Below, in pieces: positions 26,189-34,416 of a stretch of 64,000 nt of DNA (its first letter is position 1; every line of letters starts with the position of its first letter). Under the pieces are notes generated by a model that worked only from the letters and a program-made list of their open reading frames with translations, was not told where the DNA came from and ran no database searches. Made by a program: the position numbers and the translations under genes. This DNA comes from Lichenihabitans sp033947565 (GTDB lineage: Bacteria > Pseudomonadota > Alphaproteobacteria > Rhizobiales > Beijerinckiaceae): positions 155,360 to 219,359 of the forward strand of contig NZ_JARPVX010000001.1 of NCBI RefSeq assembly GCF_033947565.1, written 5' to 3'.

Positions 26189-27178
26189 TCAGAGGGGCAT
26201 GCGCAGCAAACCGGCGCGGCCCCCGCGGGTGCCGAACAGCAGGTGCTCGCCCTTGTGGTCCCAGGCCAGGGCCGAGACGGCGCCGCCGCTCGGATCGTCC
26301 AGCCGAACCGGCAGCTCGGAGGCATCCGACAAACGGCATAACAGCACGAAACCGTCCTCATAGCCGATAGCCAGCACCATGGCCTTCGGGTGGCAGGCCA
26401 CCTGGGTGACCTTGGCGGGCCTGACACCGCATTCGCGGGGCTGCTTGCCCATCGGGCCGGTCTTGCCCTCGAACGGCCACACCACGCAAGCCTCGGCGCC
26501 CGATGTGGCGAGCCAGTCGCCGTCGCGCGTCCAACTGAGCGATCTTGGCTTCGCCGGATAGCCGGACATGCGCATGTTGCCGGCATCGGCGAGGCGCCAA
26601 CCGTGCATCGCGTTTTCCTGCATCGAGGTCACCAGGAACCGGCCGTCGGGCGAGAAGGTGATGTCGAGATGCGACCCCTTCCAGCTCAGCGCTTCAGGAG
26701 CTTCGGCGGTGTTCGGGAACCAGAGCGACGCCCCGTTGTAATGCGCGACCGCAAGCCGATAGCCCTTGGGCGCGAAGGCGACGCCCCGCGCCGTCGAGGC
26801 GACCGTCAGGGTCTTGATCTCTCCCTTGGGGGATCGGGCCCGCACGGTCTTGCCGGCCGTCCAGGCCGCAGCCCCGTCAGGCCGGAGCGCCACCGCATCG
26901 ATCCAGGTTCCGGCCTCATTGCCGATCTCGGTGGAGCCGCCGCTCGCTTCGACCAGCACGACACGGCCATCGTCGCCACCAGTTAGAAGCCGGTCGCCCG
27001 CCACGCAGGCCACCAGGATCGCGCCGTCGGGGTGGGCTTCGACGCGACGCGGTTCCGGCCCCGCGAAAACGAGGGCACCGTCACCGAGCGCCAGAACCGG
27101 CGTGCCGCCCAGAAAGGCGGCGGCCGTGACATGCGCGCCAGCCTCGATCGGCGTAACGGCTTCAAGCAAGGACGTCAT
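26189..27178 (-). CDS. WD40-repeat protein
   Basis: About 329 residues with at least six blade-like repeats, for example 'RLLTGGDDGRVVLVEASGG', 'DITFSPDGRFLVTSMQENA' and 'ALAWDHKGEHLLFGTRGG'. No signal peptide or membrane span is seen, so it is probably a cytoplasmic beta-propeller scaffold. Rhizobiales carry a conserved orphan protein of this type with unknown function. The ATG giving MTSLLEAV is chosen; an in-frame TTG 27 bases upstream is less likely. Confidence 0.75.
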   Translation of the reverse strand: MTSLLEAVTPIEAGAHVTAAAFLGGTPVLALGDGALVFAGPEPRRVEAHPDGAILVACVAGDRLLTGGDDGRVVLVEASGGSTEIGNEAGTWIDAVALRPDGAAAWTAGKTVRARSPKGEIKTLTVASTARGVAFAPKGYRLAVAHYNGASLWFPNTAEAPEALSWKGSHLDITFSPDGRFLVTSMQENAMHGWRLADAGNMRMSGYPAKPRSLSWTRDGDWLATSGAEACVVWPFEGKTGPMGKQPRECGVRPAKVTQVACHPKAMVLAIGYEDGFVLLCRLSDASELPVRLDDPSGGAVSALAWDHKGEHLLFGTRGGRAGLLRMPL

Positions 27179-27287
27179 GGCACTCTTGTCTGCGTCGTCG
27201 ATCAACGAGGGATCCAGGCCGCGCGCTCAGGCGCTGCCGTCTGCGACCTAGGTAGCGCCGAGCCGACGCGATGCCAAGCGCCGGGCG

Positions 27288-27992
27288 TTACCGGCGCAAT
27301 TCGCTCAGGCTCTGCACCTGTTGGCCATCCGCTCGGAAATTATCCGGCAGCAGCCAAGCCTCGAACCCGGCCTTGATGGCCGGCCATTCGTGATCGAGCA
27401 TGGAAAACCAGGCGGTGTCGCGATTGCGGCCCTTGACGATCATGTGCTGGCGGAACACGCCTTCGAAGCTGAAGCCCAAGCGCTCGGCGGCCCGACGAGA
27501 CGGCGCATTCAGGGCATTGCACTTCCATTCGTACCGACGGTAGCCAAGGTCGTCGAACACCGTTCGGGCCAGAAGAAACAGAGCCTCGGTGGCGCCCGCG
27601 CTGCGCTGTATGGCGGGCGAGAGCATGATGTTGCCGACCTCGATCGTGCGTTGGGCTGGATCGATCCGCATCAGCGCCGCATAGCCGACGGCGCGTCCGG
27701 TGTTCTGGTCCATGATCGTGAAGAACAGCGGGTCCTCGGACGCGGCCTTCTGCGCGATCATGTCTCGGAAAGCGCCAAGGTCTTCGAAAGGGCCATCGGG
27801 CATGTAGTCCCACAGCCAGGCCTTGTCCTGGCCGCCGACGCTCGCAAACAACTCGGCCGCATGATGCGGCGACAACGGCGTCAGCGTCACGAACCGCCCT
27901 GTGACGGCACGATGCCGCGGCCGGAGCGCCGGCGAACCTCCAACCGTGGCGCCGAGAGGACGAGGCGGTTCCGACATGGGCATGAGGCTCAT
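27288..27992 (-). CDS. GNAT N-acetyltransferase (RimJ/RimL type)
   Basis: About 234 residues with an Acetyltransf_3 domain. The substrate loop is 'GRFVTLTPLSPHHAAELFAS', and the acetyl-CoA region includes 'VGNIMLSPAIQRSAGATEAL' and 'RRYEWKCNALNAPSRRAAER'. This subgroup acetylates protein N-termini, amino acids or small molecules; the target here is unknown. The N-terminal 30 residues are not conserved, and three closely spaced ATGs make the start uncertain. Confidence 0.8.
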   Translation of the reverse strand: MSLMPMSEPPRPLGATVGGSPALRPRHRAVTGRFVTLTPLSPHHAAELFASVGGQDKAWLWDYMPDGPFEDLGAFRDMIAQKAASEDPLFFTIMDQNTGRAVGYAALMRIDPAQRTIEVGNIMLSPAIQRSAGATEALFLLARTVFDDLGYRRYEWKCNALNAPSRRAAERLGFSFEGVFRQHMIVKGRNRDTAWFSMLDHEWPAIKAGFEAWLLPDNFRADGQQVQSLSELRR

Positions 27993-28087
27993 GGAACGGT
28001 CAGCCGATCTGACCGTGATAGCATCCTGCTTGGCACCGCGGCCCGGTTGCGGCAAGCCGCTTCGAGCTGCGGGCTCGTGACTTCGTG

Positions 28088-28306
28088 TCAGTGCTTCTTC
28101 AACTGTTCCGGCTTGTGGATCGCATCCTTGCCGGATTTATCGGACTTCACCTTATATTGCGGTTCGTCCTCAGTCGCCTTTGCGGTGTGGCCACCGACCT
28201 TCTCGGTGCCGGTCACCTTCTTGACCACGGTGCCGTGGGTCTCGCCTTGCGCCGTGTCCCAGGTCACCTTATCGCGGGGCTTCAATGTCTTGGTCGTCAT
28301 CGTCAT
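28088..28306 (-). CDS. Hva1_TUDOR (DUF2945) small protein
   Basis: 72 residues, Lys/Thr-rich: 'RDKVTWDTAQGETHGTVVKK', 'DEPQYKVKSDKSGKDAIHKP'. This matches the hypervirulence-associated TUDOR family (PF11160), small beta-barrel proteins of unknown role. The terminator of the upstream dehydratase separates the two genes, so it probably has its own promoter in the short gap. Confidence 0.8.
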   Translation of the reverse strand: MTMTTKTLKPRDKVTWDTAQGETHGTVVKKVTGTEKVGGHTAKATEDEPQYKVKSDKSGKDAIHKPEQLKKH

Positions 28307-28334
28307 GCTCCAGGTTTGGGAGCAGAATGAAGAA

Positions 28335-28361
28335 AACCCGGGCGTGGTTCCCGCCCGGGTT
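28335..28361 (-). terminator. Rho-independent terminator of the XylD-like gene
   Basis: A perfect 10-bp stem (AACCCGGGCG) with a 7-base loop is followed on the minus strand by TTTTCTTC. It lies 38 bases after the dehydratase stop. Confidence 0.85.
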
Positions 28362-28399
28362 GCTTTGTTCACAGCTTCATAGGGGCGGTTGCGTCACCC

Positions 28400-30229
28400 T
28401 CAATGGTTGTCGCGCGGCACGCCCATGGTCTGGGCGACGCGCTGATACTTGACGGCCGGCTTCAACACCATGCCTTCGTCAAACTGATCCACCATGGCAC
28501 GCTGGATCTCCTGCCAGGGCGTCTGATTGCCGGCATATTGGTAGCCGCCCTGCCCCTGCAGCGTGGCGCGGCGCTGGTTGATCTCCTCGGCCGACACCAT
28601 GATGTCGGCAGCGCGCTTGTTGAGGTCGATGCGCACCCTGTCGCCCGTCCGAAGCAGCGCGAGGCCGCCCCCAGCCGCGGCTTCGGGCGACGCGTTGAGG
28701 ATCGACGGCGACGCCGACGTGCCCGACTGGCGCCCGTCGCCGATGCACGGCAGCGCATGGATGCCCCGCTTGATGAGGTGCGCCGGCGGCTGCATGTTAA
28801 CCACCTCGGCGCCGCCCGGATAACCGATCGGGCCGGTGCCGCGGATGAACAACAGGCAATGCTCGTCGATGTCCAGCGACGGGTCGTCGATGCGATGGTG
28901 ATAATCTTCCGGGCCTTCGAACACGATGGCCCGGCCCTCGAAGGCGCCCGGGTCGGCCGGGTTCGACAGATAGCGGTCAGCGAATTCCTTCGAGATCACG
29001 CTCGTCTTCATCACGGCGTTGTCGAACAGATTGCCCTTCAGGATGATGAAGCCGGCGTCTTCGCGCATCGGCGCGTCGATCGGGAAGATCACGTCCGGGT
29101 CGCTGACCGTGCGGCCGCGGTTGTTGTCGCCGATCGTCTTGCCGTTAACCGTCAGGGCACCCTCGCGGATGTGACCGGCCTTCATCAGCTCGGCAATCAC
29201 GGCCGGCACGCCGCCGGCCCGATGGAACTCCTCACCGAGATACTTGCCGGCCGGCTGCATGTTGACCAGCAGCGGGATCTTATGGCCGACCGTTTCCCAT
29301 TCGGTGATGTGGAGCGGCACCCCGACGTGACGCGCGATGGCATTGATGTGGATGGTGGCATTGGTGGAGCCGCCGATCGCCGAGTTCACCACGATGGCAT
29401 TCTCGAGCGCCCGCTTGTCCATGATGTCGGACGGCTTCAAATCCTCCCACACCATGTCGACGATGCGACGGCCCGTCTCGTAGGCGATCTGGCCGCGTTC
29501 GCGGTAGGGCGCCGGAATGGCGGCGCAGCCCGGCAGCGTCATACCGAGCGCTTCCGCGAGCGCGTTCATGGTGGACGCCGTGCCCATCGTGTTGCAATGG
29601 CCGACCGAGGGGGCCGACGAGGTCACGAGATCCATGAACTCCTCGTAGCCGATCTGGCCGCCGGCCAGAAGGTCGCGGCTTTTCCAGACGATGGTGCCGG
29701 AGCCGGTGCGCTCGCCGTTGTGCCAGCCGTTCAGCATCGGGCCGCCGCACAACACGATCGATGGGATGTTGACGGTCGCGGCCGCCATGATGCAGGCCGG
29801 GGTGGTCTTGTCGCAGCCGGTGGTCAGCACCACGCCGTCGAGCGGATAGCCATAGAGCGTTTCAACGAGGCCCAGATAGGCGAGGTTGCGGTCGAGCGCC
29901 GCGGTCGGACGCTTGCCGGTTTCCTGGATCGGATGAACCGGGAATTCCATCGGCACGCCGCCCATCGCGATGATGCCGTCGCGCACGCGCTTGGCGAGCT
30001 CGAGGTGGTGACGGTTGCACGGGCTGAGGTCGTTGCCGGTCTGGGCGATGCCGATGATCGGCTTGCCGGACCGCAATTCGCCGGGTGTGATGCCGAAGTT
30101 GAGATAGCGCTCGATGTAGAGCGCCGTCATGCCGGGGTTCTCGGGATTGTCGAACCACAATTGCGACCGCAGCTTGCGCTTGCCGGGCGTCGGCGCAGGC
30201 GGGCTCGCAGGGTTCATTTCGTGTGACAT
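28400..30229 (-). CDS. IlvD/Edd-family sugar-acid dehydratase, XylD-like
   Basis: 609 residues. Iron-sulfur cysteines are C71 ('DLSPCNRHH'), C139 ('TTGCDKTTPA') and C212 ('GHCNTMGTAS'), and the catalytic serine lies in 'GTSASPSILNASPE'. The N-terminal 'LWFDNPENPGMTALYIERYL' and C-terminal 'KYQRVAQTMGVPRDNH' agree closely with Caulobacter D-xylonate dehydratase (XylD) as I recall it. The family turns aldonates into 2-keto-3-deoxy acids in non-phosphorylative sugar oxidation. D-xylonate or L-arabonate is the likely substrate. No xyl operon partner is adjacent, but lactonase-type genes lie about 6 kb away. Confidence 0.85.
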   Translation of the reverse strand: MSHEMNPASPPAPTPGKRKLRSQLWFDNPENPGMTALYIERYLNFGITPGELRSGKPIIGIAQTGNDLSPCNRHHLELAKRVRDGIIAMGGVPMEFPVHPIQETGKRPTAALDRNLAYLGLVETLYGYPLDGVVLTTGCDKTTPACIMAAATVNIPSIVLCGGPMLNGWHNGERTGSGTIVWKSRDLLAGGQIGYEEFMDLVTSSAPSVGHCNTMGTASTMNALAEALGMTLPGCAAIPAPYRERGQIAYETGRRIVDMVWEDLKPSDIMDKRALENAIVVNSAIGGSTNATIHINAIARHVGVPLHITEWETVGHKIPLLVNMQPAGKYLGEEFHRAGGVPAVIAELMKAGHIREGALTVNGKTIGDNNRGRTVSDPDVIFPIDAPMREDAGFIILKGNLFDNAVMKTSVISKEFADRYLSNPADPGAFEGRAIVFEGPEDYHHRIDDPSLDIDEHCLLFIRGTGPIGYPGGAEVVNMQPPAHLIKRGIHALPCIGDGRQSGTSASPSILNASPEAAAGGGLALLRTGDRVRIDLNKRAADIMVSAEEINQRRATLQGQGGYQYAGNQTPWQEIQRAMVDQFDEGMVLKPAVKYQRVAQTMGVPRDNH

Positions 30230-30336
30230 GACTTCATCCTCCACGCCGCGCCGGCATGGTGCTTCTTTAGATTCGCTGGCATGTTTGCGCCAGGGCGACA
30301 GCGATTGCAACGCGGCCGCAGACGCACAACAACCGT

Positions 30337-30726
30337 TCACGGATGCACGAGGCCGATCGCTTCCAGAACCGCCGCCTGCACCACCATGACAATGAGCCAG
30401 TGCAACGCGTCAGCCACGATGGCGCCGAAACCGAGGCGACGGAACGCGTAGCTGACCAGCATGGTCGGCAGCACGAAGCCGATCCAGATCACCACGGCAC
30501 TGCCGATCGCCATGGTCCAGCGCCCTGCCCCATTCGGCGCCAAAATGAGAGCTCCGGCCAGGATGCAAGCGAGCCAGAACTCGGCCATGCATGCCGCAAC
30601 CAGCATGGCAGGATTGATGGGTCCGACACGGCCGCGATGGATGGCAGTCCCGTAAAGCGCACCGATCAGAAGCCCTGCCAGGGAGGCAACCAGGATCGGC
30701 GCGCTATTGCTTGCAATATAGTTCAA
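30337..30726 (-). CDS. DUF1761-like membrane protein
   Basis: 129 residues with four hydrophobic segments (about 9-27, 44-64, 72-92 and 104-126). The start is TTG with AAGGGAAG upstream. The length and four-helix layout fit the DUF1761 family, whose function is unknown. It lies upstream of the XylD-like gene on the same strand, and a 12-bp inverted repeat sits in the divergent gap before it. Confidence 0.65.
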   Translation of the reverse strand: MNYIASNSAPILVASLAGLLIGALYGTAIHRGRVGPINPAMLVAACMAEFWLACILAGALILAPNGAGRWTMAIGSAVVIWIGFVLPTMLVSYAFRRLGFGAIVADALHWLIVMVVQAAVLEAIGLVHP

Positions 30727-30776
30727 GTCTCGACTTCCCTTCGCGCTTCTCGTTCCTGTGTTGCCAACATGGAGTG

Positions 30777-30812
30777 CGGCCTGAACGGTTCTCGACGCTC
30801 CCGTTCAGGCCG
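30777..30812. promoter_or_regulatory. 12-bp perfect inverted repeat in a divergent promoter region
   Basis: CGGCCTGAACGG and its complement flank a 12-base spacer, between the DUF1761-like gene and the PsiF-like gene, which point away from each other. No U-tract follows on either side within the gap, so an operator or an mRNA 5' hairpin is more likely than a terminator. Confidence 0.5.
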
Positions 30813-30863
30813 TGTTCAATCGTCGCGCCTTTTAACGTGCACGCCAGACACCGGAGCTAACCC

Positions 30864-31232
30864 ATGACCCTGATTCGCACCGCAGCCGCACTCGCCTTGA
30901 TGCTCGCATCCGGCGCGGCCTATGCGCAGAATGCTGCGCCTGCGGCCCCTGCCGCGCAGGCAGCGCCCGCGGCCACGGCTGCCGGATCGGCCGAGCTCAC
31001 CAAGGACGGCAAGCCGCGCATGAAGGTGGTGCGCGCCCAGTGTCGCGACGTAGTGAAGAGCCAAGACCTCAAGGGCGACGCCCGCAAGCAGGCCATGGCG
31101 GATTGCATCGTCAAGCAGCGGCCCGACATGGAGGCGCGGGTCAAGTGCCACATGGACCCGAGCCTGAAGACCATGGACAAGGGCGCCCGCAGCGCCGCCA
31201 TCAAGGCCTGCGTGGCCAAGACCAAGGCTTGA
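30864..31232 (+). CDS. PsiF-like periplasmic protein
   Basis: 122 residues with a signal peptide (cleavage near 'AYA-QN', about residue 20), an Ala/Pro-rich spacer, then a Cys-containing domain. 'LKGDARKQAMADC' matches the repeat of PsiF, a phosphate-starvation-inducible protein of enterobacteria; a second degenerate unit ('GARSAAIKACV') follows. Four cysteines could form two disulfides. Function is unknown. No good Pho box was seen upstream. Confidence 0.7.
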   Translation: MTLIRTAAALALMLASGAAYAQNAAPAAPAAQAAPAATAAGSAELTKDGKPRMKVVRAQCRDVVKSQDLKGDARKQAMADCIVKQRPDMEARVKCHMDPSLKTMDKGARSAAIKACVAKTKA

Positions 31233-31245
31233 CCGGGTCGGCGGG

Positions 31246-31263
31246 ACGCGGTCGCCGCGTTTT
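31246..31263 (+). terminator. Possible terminator after the PsiF-like gene
   Basis: ACGCGG and CCGCGT form a 6-bp stem with a three-base loop followed by TTTT, 14 bases past the stop. The short loop makes it a modest candidate. Confidence 0.45.
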
Positions 31264-31323
31264 CGGCCAGGGAACAAGCCCGCTTCCGTCCTGTTTCGCT
31301 TAGGACTGACGGGAGCGGACACG

Positions 31324-31989
31324 ATGCTGGATGCGGTGATCTTCGACGTGGACGGCACGCTGGTCGACTCGGTCGATCTGCATGCCGAGGCGTGGAGCCG
31401 GGCCTTCGCTCATTTCGGCTGGACGGTCGAGACCGCCCAGGCCCGCGGTCAGATCGGCAAGGGCGGCGATCAACTGCTACCGGTTTTCCTGCCCGACGAT
31501 GCCGTGGAGCGCCAGGGCAAGGAGATCGAGGCCTATCGCAAGACGCTGTTTGCCCAGGATTACCTCCACAAGGTGAAGGGCTTTCCCCAGGTCAGGGCCT
31601 TGTTCGAGCGGCTTCTGAACGATGGCAAGCGGATCGCACTCGCGTCTTCGGCTAAGGGTGACGAATTGGAAGCCTATAAGAAGGCGGCAGGCATCGCCGA
31701 CCTCGACCTCAGCCAGACGTCCTCGGACGACGCGGAGAAGTCGAAGCCGCATCCCGATATCTTTCTGGCGGCATTGGATCGCCTGAAACTGCCGGCGAAG
31801 ACTTGCGTGGTGGTCGGGGATACGCCCTTTGACGCCGAAGCCGCCCTGAAGGCCGGTGTCCGGACCACGGGCGTGTTATGCGGCGGCTTTCCTGAGTTCG
31901 ATCTTCGCGCGGGTGGCGCCAGCCAGATTTACGCCGACCCGGCCGACCTGCTCGACCATTACAAACGCTGGATGACGGAACTTGGCTGA
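31324..31989 (+). CDS. HAD-superfamily phosphatase
   Basis: 221 residues. HAD motif I is 'FDVDGTLVDS' (residues 7-16), motif II 'IALASSAKG', motif III lysine in 'KSKPHPDIF', motif IV 'VVVGDTPFDAEAA'. The helical cap after motif I places it in the phosphoglycolate phosphatase/beta-phosphoglucomutase-like subgroup. Its substrate cannot be assigned. It is a single gene converging on the HPP-CBS gene. Confidence 0.85.
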   Translation: MLDAVIFDVDGTLVDSVDLHAEAWSRAFAHFGWTVETAQARGQIGKGGDQLLPVFLPDDAVERQGKEIEAYRKTLFAQDYLHKVKGFPQVRALFERLLNDGKRIALASSAKGDELEAYKKAAGIADLDLSQTSSDDAEKSKPHPDIFLAALDRLKLPAKTCVVVGDTPFDAEAALKAGVRTTGVLCGGFPEFDLRAGGASQIYADPADLLDHYKRWMTELG

Positions 31990-32004
31990 AAACGCCGAGG
32001 TGGC

Positions 32005-33108
32005 TCAAGCGGCCTTCGGGCGTGTCAACGACCAGCGCAAACAATCCGACTGGGTGATGGCGCCAAGGATGCGGCCATCGTGGTCGAGCACCGGGCAATA
32101 ATCGGCGCCGGCGCGCAACAAAGCGTCGACGATGACGTGCACGGGATCGTCGGGCCGAGCGGCAACCGCCATCGGCGTCGCCATGGTGCCGACGGTCGTG
32201 GGCGCCAGCCGCTGATGCAGGGAACGCTGGAACAATTGTGCCGTACGACGTCCTGCCCGGATTGATCTAAGATGGCGCACGAGGGCTGACTGGTGGACCT
32301 CGCCGATGCACCAGCCGGTCGAGGACACGACCGGCAAGGCGACGCGTCCGGTGGCGGCCATGCCATCGAGCGCGTCCTCAAGCGAACTGGAGGCTGCGAG
32401 CGAATCCGGTTCGGGACGCATGATGTCCGCACATCTGTCGAGGCTCGCCGGGGTGGATCGGGACCGCTCCTGCACCTCGCTGACCAGAACGGCGAGATCG
32501 TGCCGTCCGATATCGACGATCTCGTCGTGGGCGCGGAGCGCCGACACGACGGCGGTCGTCGGGGCCTGCGTCCGGCTGGACCAACCGTGTGGATAGCGCC
32601 GCCCCGTCGCGTTGTTGAAAACGAGGGCCACAGCCAGCAGAAGAACGGAATTGATCCCCACCGGCCAGAACACGAAGCCATAGCCCGCCACACGAATTGC
32701 CGGGCCTCCCAGCACGGCCGTCAGTGCCACGGCGCCGCTCGGTGGATGCAGGCAGCGCAGCACCATCATGCAGGCGATGGCGAGAGCGCCACCGATCGCG
32801 GCAGCGGCGATCGGGTCCGGGATCAGGCGGGCGGCCGTGACGCCGACCGTGGCCGAAACGATGTTGCCGCCAAGAATCGACCACGGCTGTGCCAGCGGGC
32901 TCGACGGCACGGCGAAGAGCAGCACCGCCGACGCGCCCATCGGGGCGATCAACAACGGCAGGCTGTCACCGGGACCGACTGCGGCGCGGCTGACGAAGCC
33001 GGTCACCAGCAAGCCCAGCAAAGCGCCGACGCTCGCCCGAAGCCGCTCTGCCGCGCTGACCTCGCCGAGGTCCGGCACCAACCGTGCCAGAGCGGCGGGC
33101 CACCGCAT
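32005..33108 (-). CDS. HPP-family membrane protein with CBS pair
   Basis: 367 residues. Residues about 25-170 hold four to five membrane segments and the HPP motif region 'LRCLHPPSGAVALTAVLGG', with 'LPLLIAPMGASAVLLFAVP' before it. Two CBS domains follow (about 225-365). HPP proteins of cyanobacteria transport nitrite; CBS domains usually bind adenosine nucleotides and gate the channel. Its start overlaps the obg stop (ATGA), so it is translated with Obg. Confidence 0.82.
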   Translation of the reverse strand: MRWPAALARLVPDLGEVSAAERLRASVGALLGLLVTGFVSRAAVGPGDSLPLLIAPMGASAVLLFAVPSSPLAQPWSILGGNIVSATVGVTAARLIPDPIAAAAIGGALAIACMMVLRCLHPPSGAVALTAVLGGPAIRVAGYGFVFWPVGINSVLLLAVALVFNNATGRRYPHGWSSRTQAPTTAVVSALRAHDEIVDIGRHDLAVLVSEVQERSRSTPASLDRCADIMRPEPDSLAASSSLEDALDGMAATGRVALPVVSSTGWCIGEVHQSALVRHLRSIRAGRRTAQLFQRSLHQRLAPTTVGTMATPMAVAARPDDPVHVIVDALLRAGADYCPVLDHDGRILGAITQSDCLRWSLTRPKAA

Positions 33109-34145
33109 CAGGGGGTCCAGGCGGGCGCGGGATCGTCGCGTTGCGTGGTCCGGGCACGCTCCTCGCCGACCTCGGCCAGCACGGCCCCGAGCGCTTCGCG
33201 CATGCCTTCGCCGCTGACGGCCGACAAGCAGAGCGGCGTCTTCTTGGCGGCGCGCTTCAATCGGGCGAGCTGGGTCTTCAAGGTGTCGGCATCGACGGCA
33301 TCGACCTTCGACAAGGCCACGAGCTCCGGCTTGGCCGCGAGTTCGTCGCCATAGGCCTCGAGCTCGTGACGCACCGTCTTGTAGGCTTGGCCGGCATGTT
33401 CGCTGGTGGCTTCAACGAGATGCAGCAGCACCGAGCAGCGCTCGACGTGGCCGAGGAACCGATCACCGAGGCCGAGCCCTTCGTGTGCGCCCTCGATGAG
33501 GCCGGGGATGTCGGCCATGACGAATTCGCGGTCGTCGACCCTGACGACACCAAGCCCCGGCTTCAGCGTCGTAAACGGGTAGTCAGCGATCTTCGGCTTG
33601 GCGGCCGATACGGCGGCCAGGAAGGTGGACTTGCCGGCATTCGGCAGTCCCACCAGCCCCGCATCGGCGATCAGCTTCAATCGCAGCCAGATCGTCCGCT
33701 CGATACCGGCCTGGCCCGGGTTGGCGTGACGCGGCGCCTGATTGGTGGAGGTCTTGAAATACGCGTTGCCGAAACCGCCATTGCCGCCTTTGGACAGCCG
33801 CAGCGTCTGCCCGACCGTGGTCAGGTCGGCGATCAGCGTTTCCCCGTCTTCATCGAGGATCTGCGTACCCTCGGGCACCTTCAGCACCGCATCGGCGCCC
33901 TTCGCACCGGCGCGGTTCTTGCCCATGCCGTGCATGCCGGTCTTGCCCTTGAAGTGCTGCTGAAACCGGTAGTCGATCAGCGTGTTGAGGCCGCCGACGC
34001 ATTCCACCACCACGTCGCCGCCCTTGCCGCCATCGCCGCCGTCGGGGCCGCCGAACTCGATGAATTTTTCGCGGCGGAACGACACGGCCCCAGCACCGCC
34101 GTCACCGGAACGGATGTAGATCTTGGCTTCGTCGAGGAACTTCAT
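33108..34145 (-). CDS. obg: GTPase Obg/CgtA
   Basis: 345 residues. The glycine-rich Obg fold (1-158) begins 'MKFLDEAKIYIRSGDGG'. The G domain has G1 'GLPNAGKST', G3 'DIPGLIEGAHEG' and G4-like 'LSKVDAVD'. Obg is an essential GTPase in 50S ribosome assembly and stress control. It lacks the OCT extension of some Gram-positive homologues. The usual rplU-rpmA neighbours are absent from this strand upstream; instead a GMC oxidoreductase diverges. Confidence 0.95.
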   Translation of the reverse strand: MKFLDEAKIYIRSGDGGAGAVSFRREKFIEFGGPDGGDGGKGGDVVVECVGGLNTLIDYRFQQHFKGKTGMHGMGKNRAGAKGADAVLKVPEGTQILDEDGETLIADLTTVGQTLRLSKGGNGGFGNAYFKTSTNQAPRHANPGQAGIERTIWLRLKLIADAGLVGLPNAGKSTFLAAVSAAKPKIADYPFTTLKPGLGVVRVDDREFVMADIPGLIEGAHEGLGLGDRFLGHVERCSVLLHLVEATSEHAGQAYKTVRHELEAYGDELAAKPELVALSKVDAVDADTLKTQLARLKRAAKKTPLCLSAVSGEGMREALGAVLAEVGEERARTTQRDDPAPAWTP

Positions 34146-34416
34146 GAGGGCCACCTGGCAGGGCTTCGCCTGACCATGTGAGGAGCGGACGAGCAAAAGG
34201 ACGAGATGGCTGATTTCGCAGGCCGCCCCGTTTTTGTCCACCCTGGGCTGCCAAGCCACGCGTCGCCACCTTAGGCGCCACCAATGGCGTGGGGCGCCCG
34301 CCCGACGGCATTACGGTCTCATGCAACGATCCGCGAAACCTGCCGTTGATGCTGAAACCACGACGGCAACGATCCAGCCTGAGGGTTTCGATGCTTTGCG
34401 AACGGCCGAGGCCCGT

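Noticed and set aside
28403..30226. 607-codon plus-strand frame opposite the XylD-like dehydratase
   Set aside because: The minus-strand protein has all catalytic cysteines; the plus-strand product matches nothing.
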